DNA of 64,000 nucleotides from Isoetes taiwanensis (taxonomy: Eukaryota; Streptophyta; Lycopodiopsida; Isoetales; Isoetaceae). Positions 41,598 through 55,700 of the stretch are shown piece by piece. A model generated the notes under the pieces. That model made no database searches, was not told where the DNA came from, and was given only the letters and a program-made list of their open reading frames with translations. The stretch lies in assembly GCA_021234155.1 (NCBI GenBank), contig JAJEKV010000002.1, positions 16,093,428-16,157,427 of the forward strand, written 5' to 3'. The stretch's first letter is position 1; each line of letters opens with the position of its first letter. Made by a program: the position numbers and the translations under genes.

Positions 41598-43260
41598 TTA
41601 GAATCTATAGCCAATAACAATTTCATTTTGTCAAGATATTAAAAAATTTGGAAAATACATCATATTTGCCTTCACAAAAGTTCAGAATTGACTCTAGAAC
41701 AGCTTGAGATTACAGATTTTATTGGGATCAATGCCAATATAACTCTTAGCAGACTTGATATCTTCAATGTTGCGAATGTATGTTCAATGTCATCGTGTCT
41801 TATGCTTTCTAACTTGAATAAATGGAAAAGCAAACCGAGGAGCAAGAAACCCGATTACTTGCAATGAAACCAGAGGACAGTTAGCCTAAGAAGGGTAGGA
41901 GCCTAAGTCACTAGCAGGTAAGCTTTAAATTTCTTGAGCTTTTTGCCCTTCACCTCATTCATTCTCAAGAACAGAGTAGAAGTATTGAAAATAGATGCAA
42001 ATTATGTACAACTCACATCCTTACAATAGCTAGCAAAGAGTGGATAAAGATCTTATAGTTGATCCAACAAAGGGCATATGCTTAAGCACAAGGACAATCT
42101 AAAGGTTGATGCGCTAAAGTTTAACATGCAGATCAGGGTTAGAAAGATCATCCAATATTGTCAATCATCAGCATAAGCATGCAGATTGCATATAGATACT
42201 TTAACCTAGAAACTCATCAACGCACCGATCATCTTGTGCACAGCTTGAAAAACTAGACCATAGATATTCATTTAGCACACAGATAATCTTGTGCCCATGT
42301 GCAGCTTAAAATACTAGACCATAGATATTCATAGAGCTTAGACTGAGCCTGTTAATAAACAACATGAATCGCTGCAATCATAGATTTGTGTCTCTGCTGT
42401 TCCAGATGCTGAAGCCATAGTGTTTAAACCCTGGCTTAAGAAGCATTCAAAAGACAGCTAAATATTATCCAGCTTCACTATTAATTGAAGAGCAAGTGTC
42501 TTACAAGCAAATAGCTTAGTTTAACAACCACATGCTAGCGAGTAACTGCAAAGACATGCGCATTGATTGCCCAATTATTTAATATTCTGAGCGAATTTAT
42601 ACATTACCTAGAGAGGCAAAGAAATATACCAATAATTACTATAAATGCTATGGCAGATAAGCAAGGCACATAGCCAATATAATTGTAGAACCCTTGTTTA
42701 TTGTGAAGAAAATAGCAAGCAAAAATAACTTAAGCAGACCTGGTCGAATTCCTTATGTCTGCTAAAATGTCGTCAGTATTGCATGTTCATTTGAGAGTCT
42801 TGTAAATCCAATGTATTGCTAGTTGCATGCTCAAGACTACTGCATTCAGTACACTCTTCAGCCTCTGGATTATTAACGGCATGTAATATTGCATCATCTG
42901 CAACTTTATGTTGCCAATTTTCTTGAGCTAAGTCTTGACAATGTTCAGGTTCAAAAATTCTGCAGCATAAGAGAAAGCAATCAATCAGTTATACAGGCCA
43001 TATGCTCAACATATAAATATCCTAATCAGGGTTCTACAATATCTATTACTTAGATCGGAGAGCCGTGGGCGCATTTAAATCTCGAAAACCTAATCCCTTA
43101 TGCAATCGCAGCCATACCTTTCCTCCATGGTCACGAATCCGCAGTGTGCCAAATGTAAGTTATCTCGATCATAATTTGTACATTGGAGGTATTTCAAGAG
43201 ATGTAAGAGGTTTAGGGTTACCAAATATCTCATCCATGAAGATCAATCATACTTAAAGAG
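41598..43260. repeat. Non-coding repeat family, copy B, right part
   Basis: Resumes at GAATCTATAGCCAATAACAA, matching 20341 onward in copy A. From 42035 it is also nearly identical to 61016 onward (copy C). No gene recognised; the plus-strand frame at 43065-43256 is not supported by copy C, where indels change it. Confidence 0.8.
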
Positions 43261-45021
43261 GTTGTTGAAAGCTCATACTTTTTGTTTTTGAAAAGATATC
43301 AACGTATTGCATTATAGACTAGACCAATAGAATGGATGTTCATCTCTTAACAATTGTATTGCAGGCTTTGGATTCAGCTTCAGCTATACACAAGGAGGAC
43401 AAAGAAGTTTATAACATAAAGGAAGCGGGTGGAGGATGAGGGCAATATGGAAGAAGCCTATCACAAGGTATGTGGTTGAAGTTGCAGCCTGCAATTAGAT
43501 CCTAGACTATTGTTAAGATCTCGAAAACAAACCAGAGGATAGGTGAATCTATGGTATCCAAGCTTTCTTAGAAAAAAGACTTTTGTTGTGTGAAAAAAAG
43601 GCCAAAATCTCATAGGACTTTTAAAATTCATGGAGATCATAGAGAGATGGTTAATTTGGTGCCTGCGATATTGATGCTTATTCTTAAAAGGCGTTAAACT
43701 AATGGTATTTTATATGCTTTATAGGTTTAAAATGACGATGCATATCTGATGCTCAATGAGTTTGGGTTTGTTATTTTATTGATGCTTATTCTTAAGAGGC
43801 GTTTAACTAATGGTATTCTAAATGCTTTATAGGGTAAAAATAACGATGCATATCTGATGCTCAATGAGTTTGAGTCTGTTATTATGCTAAATATTCTAAA
43901 CGAGGTACACCCTGGACTACCTTAGTCGTTGGATCTATCGACCCTACGGCCCATACTGTGTGTTGGAGCCTCTGGGCACCTCTCGTTTCGCTTATAGTGA
44001 TTTATGATTGGGGGTGCCTATGATTTTGAAATATGAAAAAAGCGTTCACCTAAGGTTTCTACCAAAATAACTCAAAGTCCTAATAAGACTATTTTGACCA
44101 ATTTAACCAGTGAGCTAACATGATTTTTTTTATCTTAAATTTATGGATTTTTTTATAACAATTCATTCATTTTAGGGATATGGTCCATGTTTTCAATAAT
44201 TGTCATTTTTACATCTATATCAAATCCCCTTGGAACCCCCTGTTATTGTGCTAAATATTCTAAACGAGGTGCACCCTGGACTACCATAGTCGCCGGATCC
44301 AGCCGACCCCTACACTCCCATAAGGCATGTTGGAGCCTCTGGGCACCTCTCGTTTCGCTTATGGTCATTTATGATCGGGGGCGCCTATGATTTTGAAATA
44401 TGAAACATGCGTTCACCTAAGGTTTTGATGGAATATCGAGTCTCTATACGACTTCGTCTAAGATTTTAGAATATGAAATAGGGGGGCTTGAATCTCTACC
44501 AAAATAACTCAAAGTCCTAATAAGACTACTTTGACCAATTTAACCAGTGAGCTAACATGATTTTTTTTATCTTAAATTTATGTTTTTTTTTTTATAACAA
44601 CTCATTTATTTTAGGGATATGGTCTATGGTTTTAAGAATTGTCATTTTTACATCTATATCAAATCCCCTTGGAACCCCCTGTTATTGTGATAAATATTCT
44701 AAACGAGATGCACCATGGACTACCACAGTCGTCGAATCTGTCGATCCTACGGCGCATACTGCATGTTGGAGCCTCTGGGCACCTCTCTTTTCGCTTATTT
44801 TGAAATATGAAATATGCGTTCGTTTAAGGTTTTGATGGAATATCGAGTCTCTATACGACTTCGTCTAAGGTTTTAGAATATGAAATACGGGGGCTCGAAC
44901 CTCTACCGAGATAACTCGTAGTCCTAATAAGACTATTTTGACCAATTTAATCAGTGAGCCAACATGATTAGGGATATGGTCTATGGTTTTAAGAATTGTC
45001 ATTTTTATATCCATATCAAAT
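42035..45021. repeat. Segmental duplication, first copy
   Basis: This stretch corresponds to 61016-64000, offset 18981 at the start and 18979 at the end. The copies differ by scattered bases and a few short patches (for example 44277-44320 against 63258-63300). It includes the right part of repeat copy B, spacer, and the first units of the SINE-like array. Confidence 0.9.
43261..43869. other. Spacer with an internal duplication of about 130 bp
   Basis: GATGCTTATTCTTAA...TTATAGG...GATGCTCAATGAGTTTG occurs twice, at about 43673-43770 and 43780-43875. No coding sequence seen. Confidence 0.6.
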
Positions 45022-48000
45022 CCCCTTGGAACCAATCAGTGAGCCAACATGATTATTTTTTATCTTAAATTTATAATTTTTTTTTATAACAACTCATTCA
45101 TTTTGGGGATATGGTCTATGGTTTTAAGAATTGTCCTTTTTACATCCACATCAAATCCCCCTGGAACCCCTTATTATTCTGCTAGATATTCTAAACGAGG
45201 TGCACCCTGGACTACCACAGCCGTCGGATCTGTCGATCCTATGGCCCATACTATATATTGGAGCCTCTGGGCACCTCTCGTTTCGCTTATGATCATTTAT
45301 GATTTTGAAATATGAAATACGTGTTCGCCTAAGGTTTTGTTGGAATATCGAAGTCTCTATCTGACTTCATCTAAGGTTTTAGAATATGAAGTACGAGGGC
45401 TCGAACTTCTACTAAAATAACTCAAAGTCCTAATAAGACTACTTTGACCAATTTAACCAGTGAGCTAACATCATCAATTTTTATCTTAAATTTATATTTT
45501 TTTTATAACAACTCATTTATTGGTGCACCCTGGACTACCACAATCGCCGGATCCGGATCCCACGCCCATTATCTTGTATGTTGGAGCCTCTGGGCACCTC
45601 TCGTTTTGCTTATGGTCATTTATGATTGGGGCGCCTATGATTTTGAAATTTGAAATATGCGTTCGCCTAAGGTTTTGATGGAATATCGAGTCTCTATACG
45701 ACTTTGTCTAAGGTTTTAGAATATGAAATACAGGGGCTCGAACCTCTGGGGAACCTCTATCAAGATAACTCATAGTCCTAATAAGGCTATTTTGACCAAT
45801 TTAATCAGTGAGCCAACATGATTATTTTTTATCTTAAATTTATGTTTTTTTTTTTTTTTTTATATAACAACTCATTTATTTTAGGGATATGGTCTATGGT
45901 TTTAAGAATTGTCATTTTTACATCCATATCAAATCCCCTTGGAACCCCCTGTTATTGTGCTAAATATTCTAAATGAGATGCACCATGGACTACCACAGTC
46001 GTCGAATCTGTCGATCCTATGGCGCATACTGCATGTTGGAGCCTCTGGGCACCTCTCTTTTCGCTTATGGTCATTTATGATTGGGGCGCCTATGATTTTG
46101 AAATGTGAAATATGCGTTCGTTTAAGGTTTCGATGGAATATCGAGTCTCTATACGACTTCGTCTAAGGTTTTAGACTACCAAGATAACTCATAGTCCTAA
46201 TAAGGGTCATTTCCCACTTGCCATTAAGTTAAGTTAAATAGGGCAAATAACTGGAGCTTGCTTTCCCACTGTCCCTTAAGTTAATATCAGTTAAGTTAAT
46301 TCCAGTTAATTTTTAACTGTTCATTAACTTAATGGAGCATCCTTCTCACTAGAAAAAGTTAAGTTATTTTTTTAACCAAATTTAAAAATATTTAACCAAC
46401 TAGTGCAAAAGTTAAGTGACCTAAGCAAGGTCCACTTAACTTCTAACTTTTTGGTTAAGCATTAAGCTAACTTAACTACGAGTGAGAAACGGTTCCAGTT
46501 AGGTTAGGCTCTTAAATTGTAATTTTAACAAGGATGCCAACTAGTTGACCAAGTGTCTTATTAGTTTGATAGATTGAATAAAAAACATTGAAATAGGAGG
46601 TGGATTTTAAGAATTTTACGATTGATTGACTGGTCACGTAGTACTTGACTAGAAAGTATTACAATGGAGAGAGTTGATTACAAGTCAATTGATTGGCGAG
46701 AAAGCGTCTAAGTTAACCAAAAGTCAACTCATTGACTAGAGAGTCAACCACTTTACTAGATTTTACTAGGTAGTCAAACAATTCACAAAAATAGTAACTT
46801 GACCAAAAAAAGTCATATCCTCCGTTTCACTTAACTGTATCTCTTAACTGAAGTGAGAAACGAACAGATTTATCTCTAACCTAACAAATCTTCTTAACTA
46901 CTAGTGTGAAGCGCAAGCTTATTATAAAGGTTAGGTTAAGTTGATTTCATGAGCTTAACCTAAGTGGTCCATAATTGGTATAGTGAAAATGCATATCTTC
47001 ACAATCCTTTAAGTTAGTCTTAACTTAATGACTTTAATGGGAAATCACAATCTACTTTCCATTAAGTTAAGAGATAACCAACTGGTTAAGTTAACCAAAC
47101 CTAATTGCAAGTGGGAAACTACCCTAAGACTATTTTGACCAATTTAATCAGTGAGCCAACATGATTATTTTTTATCTTAAATTTATTTTTTTTTGTATAA
47201 CAACTCATTCATTTTAGGGATATGGTCTATGGTTTTAAGAATTGTCATTTTTACATCCATATCAAATCCCCTTGGAACCCCTCCTAATAAGACTATTTTG
47301 ACCAATTTAATCAGTGAGCCAACATAATTATTTTTTATCTTAAATTTATGATATTTTTTATAACAACTCACATTTTGGGGATAGGGTCAATGATTTTAAG
47401 AATTGTCATTTTTACATCCATATCAAATCCCCCTGGAACCCCTTGTTATTCTACTAGGTATTCTAAACGAGGTGCACCCTGGACTACCACAGCTGTCGGA
47501 TCTGTCGATCCTATGGCCCATACTATATATTGGAGCCTCTGGGCACCTCTCGTTTTGCTTATGATCATTTATGATTTTGAAATATGAAATACGCGTTCGC
47601 CTAAGGTTTTGTTGGAATATCGAGTCTCTATACGACTTCATCTAAGGTTTTAGAATATGAAGTACGAGGGCTCGAACTTCTACTAAAATAACTCAAAGTC
47701 CTAATAAGACTACTTTGACCAATTTAACCAGTGAGCTAACATCATCAATTTTTATCTTAAATTTATGTTTTTTTTATAACAACTCATTCATTGGTGCACC
47801 CTGGACTACCACAATCGTCGGATCCATCGATCCTCCTCCCATACTGTATGTTGGAGCCTCTGGGCACCTCTCGTTTTGCTTATGGTCATTTATGATTGGG
47901 GGGGCCTATGATTTTGAAATTTGAAATATGCGTTCGCCTAAGGTTTTGATGGAATATCGAGTCTCTATACGACTTCTTCTAAGGTTTTAGAATATGAATT

Positions 48001-49145
48001 ACTTGGGCTCGAACTTCTACTAATATAACTCATAGTCCTAATAAGGCTATTTTGACCAATTTAATCGGTGAGCCAACATGATTATTTTTTATCTTAAATT
48101 TATATTTTTTTTTTATAACAACTCATTTATTTAAGGGATATAGTCTATGGTTTTAAGGGTTGTCATTTTTACATCCATATCAAATCCCCTTGGAACCCCC
48201 GTTATTGTGCTAGATATTTTAAATGAGGTGCACCCTAGACTACCACAGTCATCGGATCTGTCGATCCTACGGCCCATATTGTATGTTGGAGCCTTTGGGC
48301 ACCTCTCGCTTCGCTTATGATCATTTATGATTGGGGACGCCTATGATTTTGAAATATGAAATACGCATTCGCCTATGGTTTTGATGGAATATCGAGTCTC
48401 TATACGGCTCCGTCTAAGGTTTTAGAATATGAAATGCGGAGGCTCGGGCTTCTACCAAAATAACTCAATGTCCTAATAAAACTACTTTGACCAATTTAAC
48501 CAGTGAGCTAACATCATCAATTTTTATTTAAATTTATGTTTTTTTATAATAACGCATTCAATGGTGCATCCTGTACTACCACAGTCATCAGATCTGTCAA
48601 TCCTATGGCCCATACTGTATGTTGGAGCCTCTGGGCACCTCTCGTTTCGCTTATCGTCATTTATGATTGGGGGCGCCTATGATTTTGAAATATGAAAATA
48701 CGTGTCCGCCTAAGGTTTTGATGGAATATCGAAGTCTCTATACAACTTCGTCTAAGGTTTTAGAACATGAAATCACAGGGGCTCGAACCTCTACCGAAAT
48801 AACTCAAAGTCCTAATGATTGGGGGCGCCTATGATATTGAAATATGAAATACGCGTTCGCCTACGGTTTTGATGGAATATCGAGTCTTTATACGACTTCG
48901 TCTAAGGTCTTAGAATATGAAATATGGGGGCTCGAACCTCTACTGAAATAACTCAAAATCCTAATAAGACTACCTTGACCAATTTAACCAGTGAGCTAAC
49001 ATGATTATTTTTTATTTTAAATTTACATTTTTTCTATAACAACTCATTCATTTTAGGAATATGGTCTATGGTTTTAAGAATTGTCATTTTTACATCCATA
49101 TCAAATCCCTGGAATCCCCCTATTATTGTGCTAGATATTTGGTGT
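43870..49145 (-). repeat. Tandem array of tRNA-headed SINE-like units
   Basis: About ten units of 320-490 bp follow head to tail, marked by GGAGCCTCTGGGCACCTCTC near 43965, 44330, 44768, 45258, 45580, 46035, 47528, 47855, 48288 and 48625. On the minus strand each unit starts with an A-box-like TAGCTCACTGGTTAAATTGG and, 60 bases from its start, a B-box-like GGTTCGAGCCC. It ends in an A-rich tail (TTATAAAAAAAAAA near 45085). Units come in long and short forms; short ones lack the GGATATGGTCTATGG to CTAAACGA segment. The small plus-strand frames that recur here are by-products. It is either a SINE multimerised into a satellite or repeated insertion at the same site. Confidence 0.7.
46204..47124. 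mobile_element. PIF/Harbinger-type (Tourist-like) MITE, 921 bp
   Basis: The ends GGGTCATTTCCCACTTGC and the complement of GCAAGTGGGAAACTACCC are inverted with two mismatches. The element is flanked by the 3-bp duplication TAA (46201-46203 and 47125-47127), and removing it with one TAA restores the array sequence CCTAATAAGACTATTTTGACC. The interior is rich in TTAAGTTAA and GTGAGAAACG motifs in both orientations and has no ORF. TAA/TTA duplication and G-rich ends indicate PIF/Harbinger. Confidence 0.85.
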
Positions 49146-49770
49146 GAAGTACAATTTGTTTGAATTAGTAAGGTTATCTCCGATTCTTGATTGTAAGCTA
49201 CCGAAACCTTTATCTCTACATGTTGAACTGATGTTATAAGCTTTAAGCTTAAAGCTCGGTAGTATTAGCAATAAGATGCTTAAGCATTTTGACTTGACTT
49301 TCAAGCTTAAGCAATCAAGCCCCTATTGAGGTTGTATTTTGGATTCATCCAATAAACTTTTTTGTATGTGTAACACTCTTTTACATGTAAAATGTATCTA
49401 TCTTTATATGACTTCTTGTGGTATGAGCACATGTCTTCTATTGAATGCATTAGCATGAGCTCTGGTAATATGAAAGCTCAAATCTTACTAAACTCTTCCA
49501 CATTTTCCGTAAATTGTCAAATGAACATGGGTGAATGCTTGTATAAATTAAAACAATTACACTTGCCTCATGTTATATCTAACCAATAACATAAGGGCAA
49601 TCCATAGTGTCTCGTGCACTTGTTTCTACACATCCTTTACACAATCGTATTTCATGCCTCTTCTATTTGAGCATTATTCTTTCGCCGTATTTCTACGTGA
49701 ACGAAGGTGTAAAGTATGTCTATTTTCTGACCAAACAGTATGGCAGTTACCCAGATTTGAAACTCGCGCT
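49146..49770. other. No gene recognised
   Basis: AT-rich sequence between the array and the stop codon of the CEP162-like gene; it may include that gene's 3' UTR. Plus-strand frames here lack domain signals. Confidence 0.4.
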
Positions 49771-52700
49771 TTAGTTTATATTGCTCGCCTGTAATTGGGC
49801 CTTCTGAATTTCCATTGCCGCCTCAAGAATGGCATCGAGTTCTACCCCTGAAACGCTCAATCTCGGCATTTTTAGCTTCCATGGCTAATTGCCATTTCCT
49901 TTCCGCCATGTCTTGCTCAATAGAGCACCGTCTCTTTGTTTCTTCTAAGACATCTTGCCACTGCCCTTCCCTTTCTTTCTGGGTTATTTCCATCTCCTCA
50001 ACTTTATCCTTCAGCATCTGAATAAGAAAAACCGTAAGTAAAGTTTCTAGTGCAAACTAGAAAGATGTTTGGCCATACTTGTAGCATACGGGGAAATTTT
50101 TTTTGTCCTTGTGCATATCGTTTAATTCTTCAAGGTCGTTTATCCTGCAAAATGCAATTTTTGATAAGTTTCTACTTTCTTCACATAGAGCAGTGCCCTA
50201 CTACACTTGAAAGCAAACTTCCAATGTCAAATAGGTATAACATCATAAGGAATAATTATCACCTTTTCTCCAATACTTTCTTATCCTGACATGAGTTTTC
50301 AAACTGCTTCTTCCAGTATCTTTCCATTTGCTCGTTCCTTGCACATGTCCCTATTTAAAATAACTTAAAATATTTTATTACTCAAAAGACTAATGGGTTA
50401 TGTAAATAATGCTTCCTTCAGATTCCAAACATAATGATCCTGTGAATAAACAAGTCCATAAGCTTCAATGTCACTAGCTTTCACTTCAAAACATCTGGAG
50501 GAGAGTTTAATGATGGAAGGAACAAAGCAATTTCCAATCCTTGGCTAACATTTTTAAAGATGGACACATTGCAAAAAAGAAGGCTCCAAGGACTTTGTGT
50601 CACGTCACTATGGAAATAATCAGAAAGAAGTTACAGCTTTTATCACAAGCCTAAGGTGTCCATACTGGGCATTTTCAATATTCAAGGGTAATTCTGTGCA
50701 TAAACAAACATATCCTTAATGCTCCCCTTGCAACATCAAGTGCTTGCCTACTTTCCTGAGCATGGATCATGATAAACTTGGATTAAGAACCAACTAAGAA
50801 TCTCCTCCATAAGCAAGCACATGCTTAATGCTCTCCCTTGCAGGCCAAGTATTTTGCCTACTTTCATGAGCATGGATCATGACAAGCTTGGACAAATAAC
50901 TATCTCCCTGCTAGAAATTTACCAAGCTACAGCGTACATTATTATTTATCTATCTTCTTAAGCAATAAAAATCTCAAATCTGACCATGTGAGGTATACTC
51001 TGAAATTTCATTTGCAGTTTTGCGTGTTTCCAACTTCTTTCCACATTCATCTGAGACTTGCTTAAACGGCCTCACAGCAGACTTTTCTAAGAACACTTTG
51101 ATTGAGGTTAGACCCGTCAAAACTTCTACAAAGTTCTTCCACCTGAAAATCTAGCATTAGAGCCTGGGAATGACAAACTTCATCTTGTACTAAATGATTA
51201 TGTAACAGAAATATTTCCCATGACCTTTGTTGGAAATGATAATTATTATGCATGTGATGTAGTATGGATGCTGTTAACCTTTCTAGAACAAATATTCCCA
51301 TGCTACTTGAAAGCATCGGAAATGTCCAGGAAGAAAATTGAGCAAGTGGCCACCGTGAGCCCGTTTGCTTGCCGAGTGGAGTGCTCTAAATGTGTGGACA
51401 AAGACAGTGGGTGCAAAATTGGTGCAGCTCTTAGTATCATTATTTGTTCAAATCAAACATTAAAAGAGTCCCAATCATTAGTATAAAATTAGTACAGAAC
51501 AATGAGCGGGTGGAAGGTAAAAACAATGAAGGTTTCTACTGCCTTAGAGAAAACGAGTAGAAATGGTATTGAGTATCTTACTACTCTATTAATATCATCT
51601 CGGAGAAGAGACCCGCAATCTTTGTCAAAGTCACATACTGCTCCGTCAAAACCAACATTCCCAACTCTTGCAGTTTCTGAATAATGCACATCCCTTTTAT
51701 TGACAGGAGGCCGCTGGCTGATGTTTTCACAACTGTCAGCCTGGACAGACCTGTCCTCATGTGGAACGTCACATCTTGTACCTGCAAAATGACAAATTGA
51801 CTGGATATTAGCTTCTAATGCAATTGATGTGCACATAAGGAGATAATCACCATTGAACATATGCAGAAAAATGTAGATTTTAAATGTTAGAGACTGCGAT
51901 GGATGATGTGATGTTGCCATCTTAGTATTGTGCTACCAGCCATGATGCAATTAACCACCCCAGATAGGACTAGTGAGTAGTATTCTCTACAGTTTTCATA
52001 TGATGCGTGCATGCTACATAATTGCTTCCATAGCCATCTGCAGCACGAGAATAATGCAAAGATTATAAAAAGATTCCTTTAGGTTAGTTTCCACCTGAAG
52101 TACATTTTAACGTCCCAACGTTAACTGCATTGCATTTTTAATAAAAGAAGAATAAAAGTATTATAAAGACCACCTTTTGCAGTGTCAATTAAGGCTAGTT
52201 TATTTTGAAGGGATCTTATGGTTGCATCTCTGCAGTTAATGATGTCCTCCAATGTTGATATCTGTTCTTTTGCATGCTTCAGCTCTTTTACCTGCGCAAG
52301 AAATCCCCTCACACTGAACATAACGATTTTATTTGGCCAAAAGAAGCATAGGATGCTCACCTTGGATGCTCCTTGGCTACTTCCAGAAGCACATCGCCCA
52401 TGAGGTATTTTATTTGAATTTTCTTTGCCAGATGCCTCCAGCTTCTTATTCAAGTCCTTTATTTTTGTGATATAAAAAGATCTAATATCTTGTATCTGTC
52501 ACACATACAAAAACAAAATCTTGGCATGCAAATTGGGAGATTATGCAGACTAAACTTTAGCTTGAACACAGGCTGACAAGCATCGGCAGTTCCATTCACT
52601 ACAAAATTACCTTGGGAGTACACCATGCTAACATGTCTTGAATGATCTACATCCGTTTGCTACTTGTATCATTGCCAAGAAGATGCATACTATAGGCAAT

Positions 52701-55700
52701 AACCTCATAAGCAGAATCATGCAACAAACAACAAAACAATATACATATTTAGCCATGAATAAAACCATTCTTTGGATTCTCTGCTACCTGCTTATCCATA
52801 TCTTTACTCAGCTTCTTGGAAGGATGTTTCTGGTTTCTTACAGAAGATGATGTCCTAGCACAGGAGACTGCCCCGAGATTTTTCCCCAACTGGGAGTGAT
52901 CCTGTCAACATTGATATGTCATTTTATATCATTAGGCTTTTCCAGAAGAAACCCTTACCCTATAAGAACTTTCTAAGTATGCCAACCACTTCCAACACAC
53001 TTACCAATCAATAATTATACGTCCTTGACAGAATGATATTTTAGAAATTTGCAAGAGCATGGCATGCACCAGAGAAGATGAATATTTTACAAAATTAATA
53101 TGATTATTAGGATGATGGCCGAAGAAAATACTTGTCCAAAATCTGTTGACATTTCTTTTCCATCATCAATACTATTTTTTCCAGACCGAACGTTATGTTC
53201 AATCATTGAGAGTGACCTTGTATCCAACTGCGCTTTAAGATCAGAGATTAAATCAGCCTGCATAAAATAGACAATGGTGTTAAAGATAAATATGAACTGT
53301 GCATGAAAAATCACCCACTTTGAAAGGTTATACCCAAGAAGACTGGAAAGGGTCATAATTAACGCTTCAAATATTTTCACAAACGTCTAGGTGAAGTCTG
53401 ATTCAAACATTCCTAACAGGAGATTACATGAATAACAGGTATCATTCCCTTAGTCCTATATGGGATGCCAAAATCAAGCAGACACAAAGAAGATGACATT
53501 TACAATTCTGCCAATTAAGGGTCCATTGTTTGACGTGGACCATGTCACTTATTCTTGCCTGTAGCATTGCTTACTTACCTGAACAATGCAGCCAGCAAAC
53601 AAATAAACCTCGATCATTGTTAACACCTTAAGCTTTCACAGAATGAGCTACATAATTGACATGATCCACCCATTCGTAACATCATCTACCATATAGTTTT
53701 GTGTTTTCCACGGTTCTAAGGAAAACATACCTGTTCAACAATGGTTTGCTGCAATTTGCACAGAAGTTCGTGGTTATCATTATGCTTATCTTCTGTCTGA
53801 TTTGCGGTATCACGTGGTACTGGCTTGCTAGCCATTTGTTCCCTTCTCTTTGCTTCTGCAGATTCTATGTCTGCCAGCCTTCTTTCCAACTCCATATTTG
53901 CCTCTTGCAACTGTACAGGCAAAAGGGTGTAGATGATTAGTAATTCGTGATTAATCGAGTGCAACTATGTCATTGTCAGTCATGCTTGTGCAAGCCCTTA
54001 AACAAATGTTCAAAATAAAAGATCCATACTATTGCTATGAATAGGACCTTTTGATTTTAAGCTTAAAACAGAATTGTGATAAACCAGACTACATAACAAT
54101 ATTAAATAGCCTGTACATTGATCTACAGAAAGACAATACTCATTGATCTACTGAAAGACAAACATTGATGTACAAATCATTAGTTGACACATTACATAGC
54201 TTTGTGAATAACAACAGACGTAGGCTGCATTGTTGGCAAAACTATCTATGTGGAAAGGCGGTTAAACGCTGTTGAAAGAACCTTAGCAATTTCAAGCTTC
54301 AAATGCAACTCTTTAGCCTGTGAACTTTGATGTGCAGATCGTTGAGTAATATTGTCTGGCAGGATTCCATGATTCTGACTTTGCCTTGCAGACAACTGTA
54401 GATTTGCTAATTGTGCTGCAAGAAAAGCATTTTCCTCTGCCATTAGACGTGCTTTCTCCTTTAGCCTCAACCTGGATTTCTTTCATTTTCTCCATCGCCC
54501 TCTCGTTTTCAAGCTGCAAAACAAGAGAATTGTTAGAAATCCTATAAATGCCTCTTAAGACCCGACATTTGGGATTTTGACAGAAAACATAACGATGATA
54601 AATGAGCCTGAGTTTTCAGAATTATGGCACAGTGCCAATGTGTACAGAGTGTAGCTTCACCTGGAAGGAACTGTTCTCAGCTTTGCAGCTTTTGGCATAA
54701 CGACAACTCAGAAGAATTGAACTTCTAGGCGCGCCCTTTCTTAGATGTCCCTTTCTATTTCTTTTGATTTCAAACTATGAAAAGCTGCTTTAATCTCCAT
54801 GTTCTTCTGGGTACAGCATTCAGAAGGCTGCTGGAATTTATGTGCTTACAAAGCTGTGCAGCCATATCCAGCATAAAGAAATCAGAGTGGAGTCAGAAAT
54901 TGAAGATGCAATGCAGCTATGGGAATCACCAGGCTCTCAGAGGAATGGAAGTTGATGCGATTATAGCAGCTCACACCATTTAGCAGCAATTTGCAATTCC
55001 TTCAGGCTTACTTCTAAACCATGAACTGGATGAAAGATGGATGCTCGATCCAGCATCCCGTACACTAAGTTTCTTTCCTAAAAAACTACACGTCCAAATT
55101 TATGGGCTCCATGAATTTAATTCGGTACTTGTTTTGCTTTCGTAGAGCAATATGAAAGCTCCAAAAATTGACTTATCTATGAACAAACAAAAATTCTATA
55201 TTTAATTTGATACTTACTTTGGAATGAAGATCCAAAAGAGTTCTATGTGTTTAGTTTGATATTTTGATTACCAAAGCAATATGAAAGGCTCAAAATGAAC
55301 ACCATTGTGTTTGAGAACCTCTAAATGGAGCTTTTTGCTCCAATGTACTTAACTATTTAAAATGAAATGAAAGTTCAGAATGCAAACTGACTTTACTTGA
55401 TAACCTCTAATTAGAGCTTCTTGTTCAAGTATTTCTTGGCGCAGTTTTTGAATTTCTTCTTTTGTTAAAAGCACTTTTTCTTCGCCACGGGTAATACGTT
55501 TTTGGGGGGTTTCCTCCTCAAGCTCCTAATTGACATTTAACAAATTAGCAAATAGACAACCATAATACATTGCATGTTCAACTCCATGGTGATCAAACCT
55601 GCAGACGGATAGACAAAGAATACTTTTCTTTCTGTATTTCACGAAGTTTTTCCTCCCACATCTCCTGCCTCTGAGTTAGCTGTTTCTCGAATTCTTGCCG

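Noticed and set aside
44187-48000. Recurring 65-100-codon plus-strand frames in the array
   Set aside because: They recur because the units repeat. Stops and frames change between units, and the units look like tRNA-derived SINEs on the minus strand.
43870-49145. CRISPR-like array
   Set aside because: Units are 320-490 bp and fully repetitive, without unique spacers; the context is a eukaryotic genome with SINE features.
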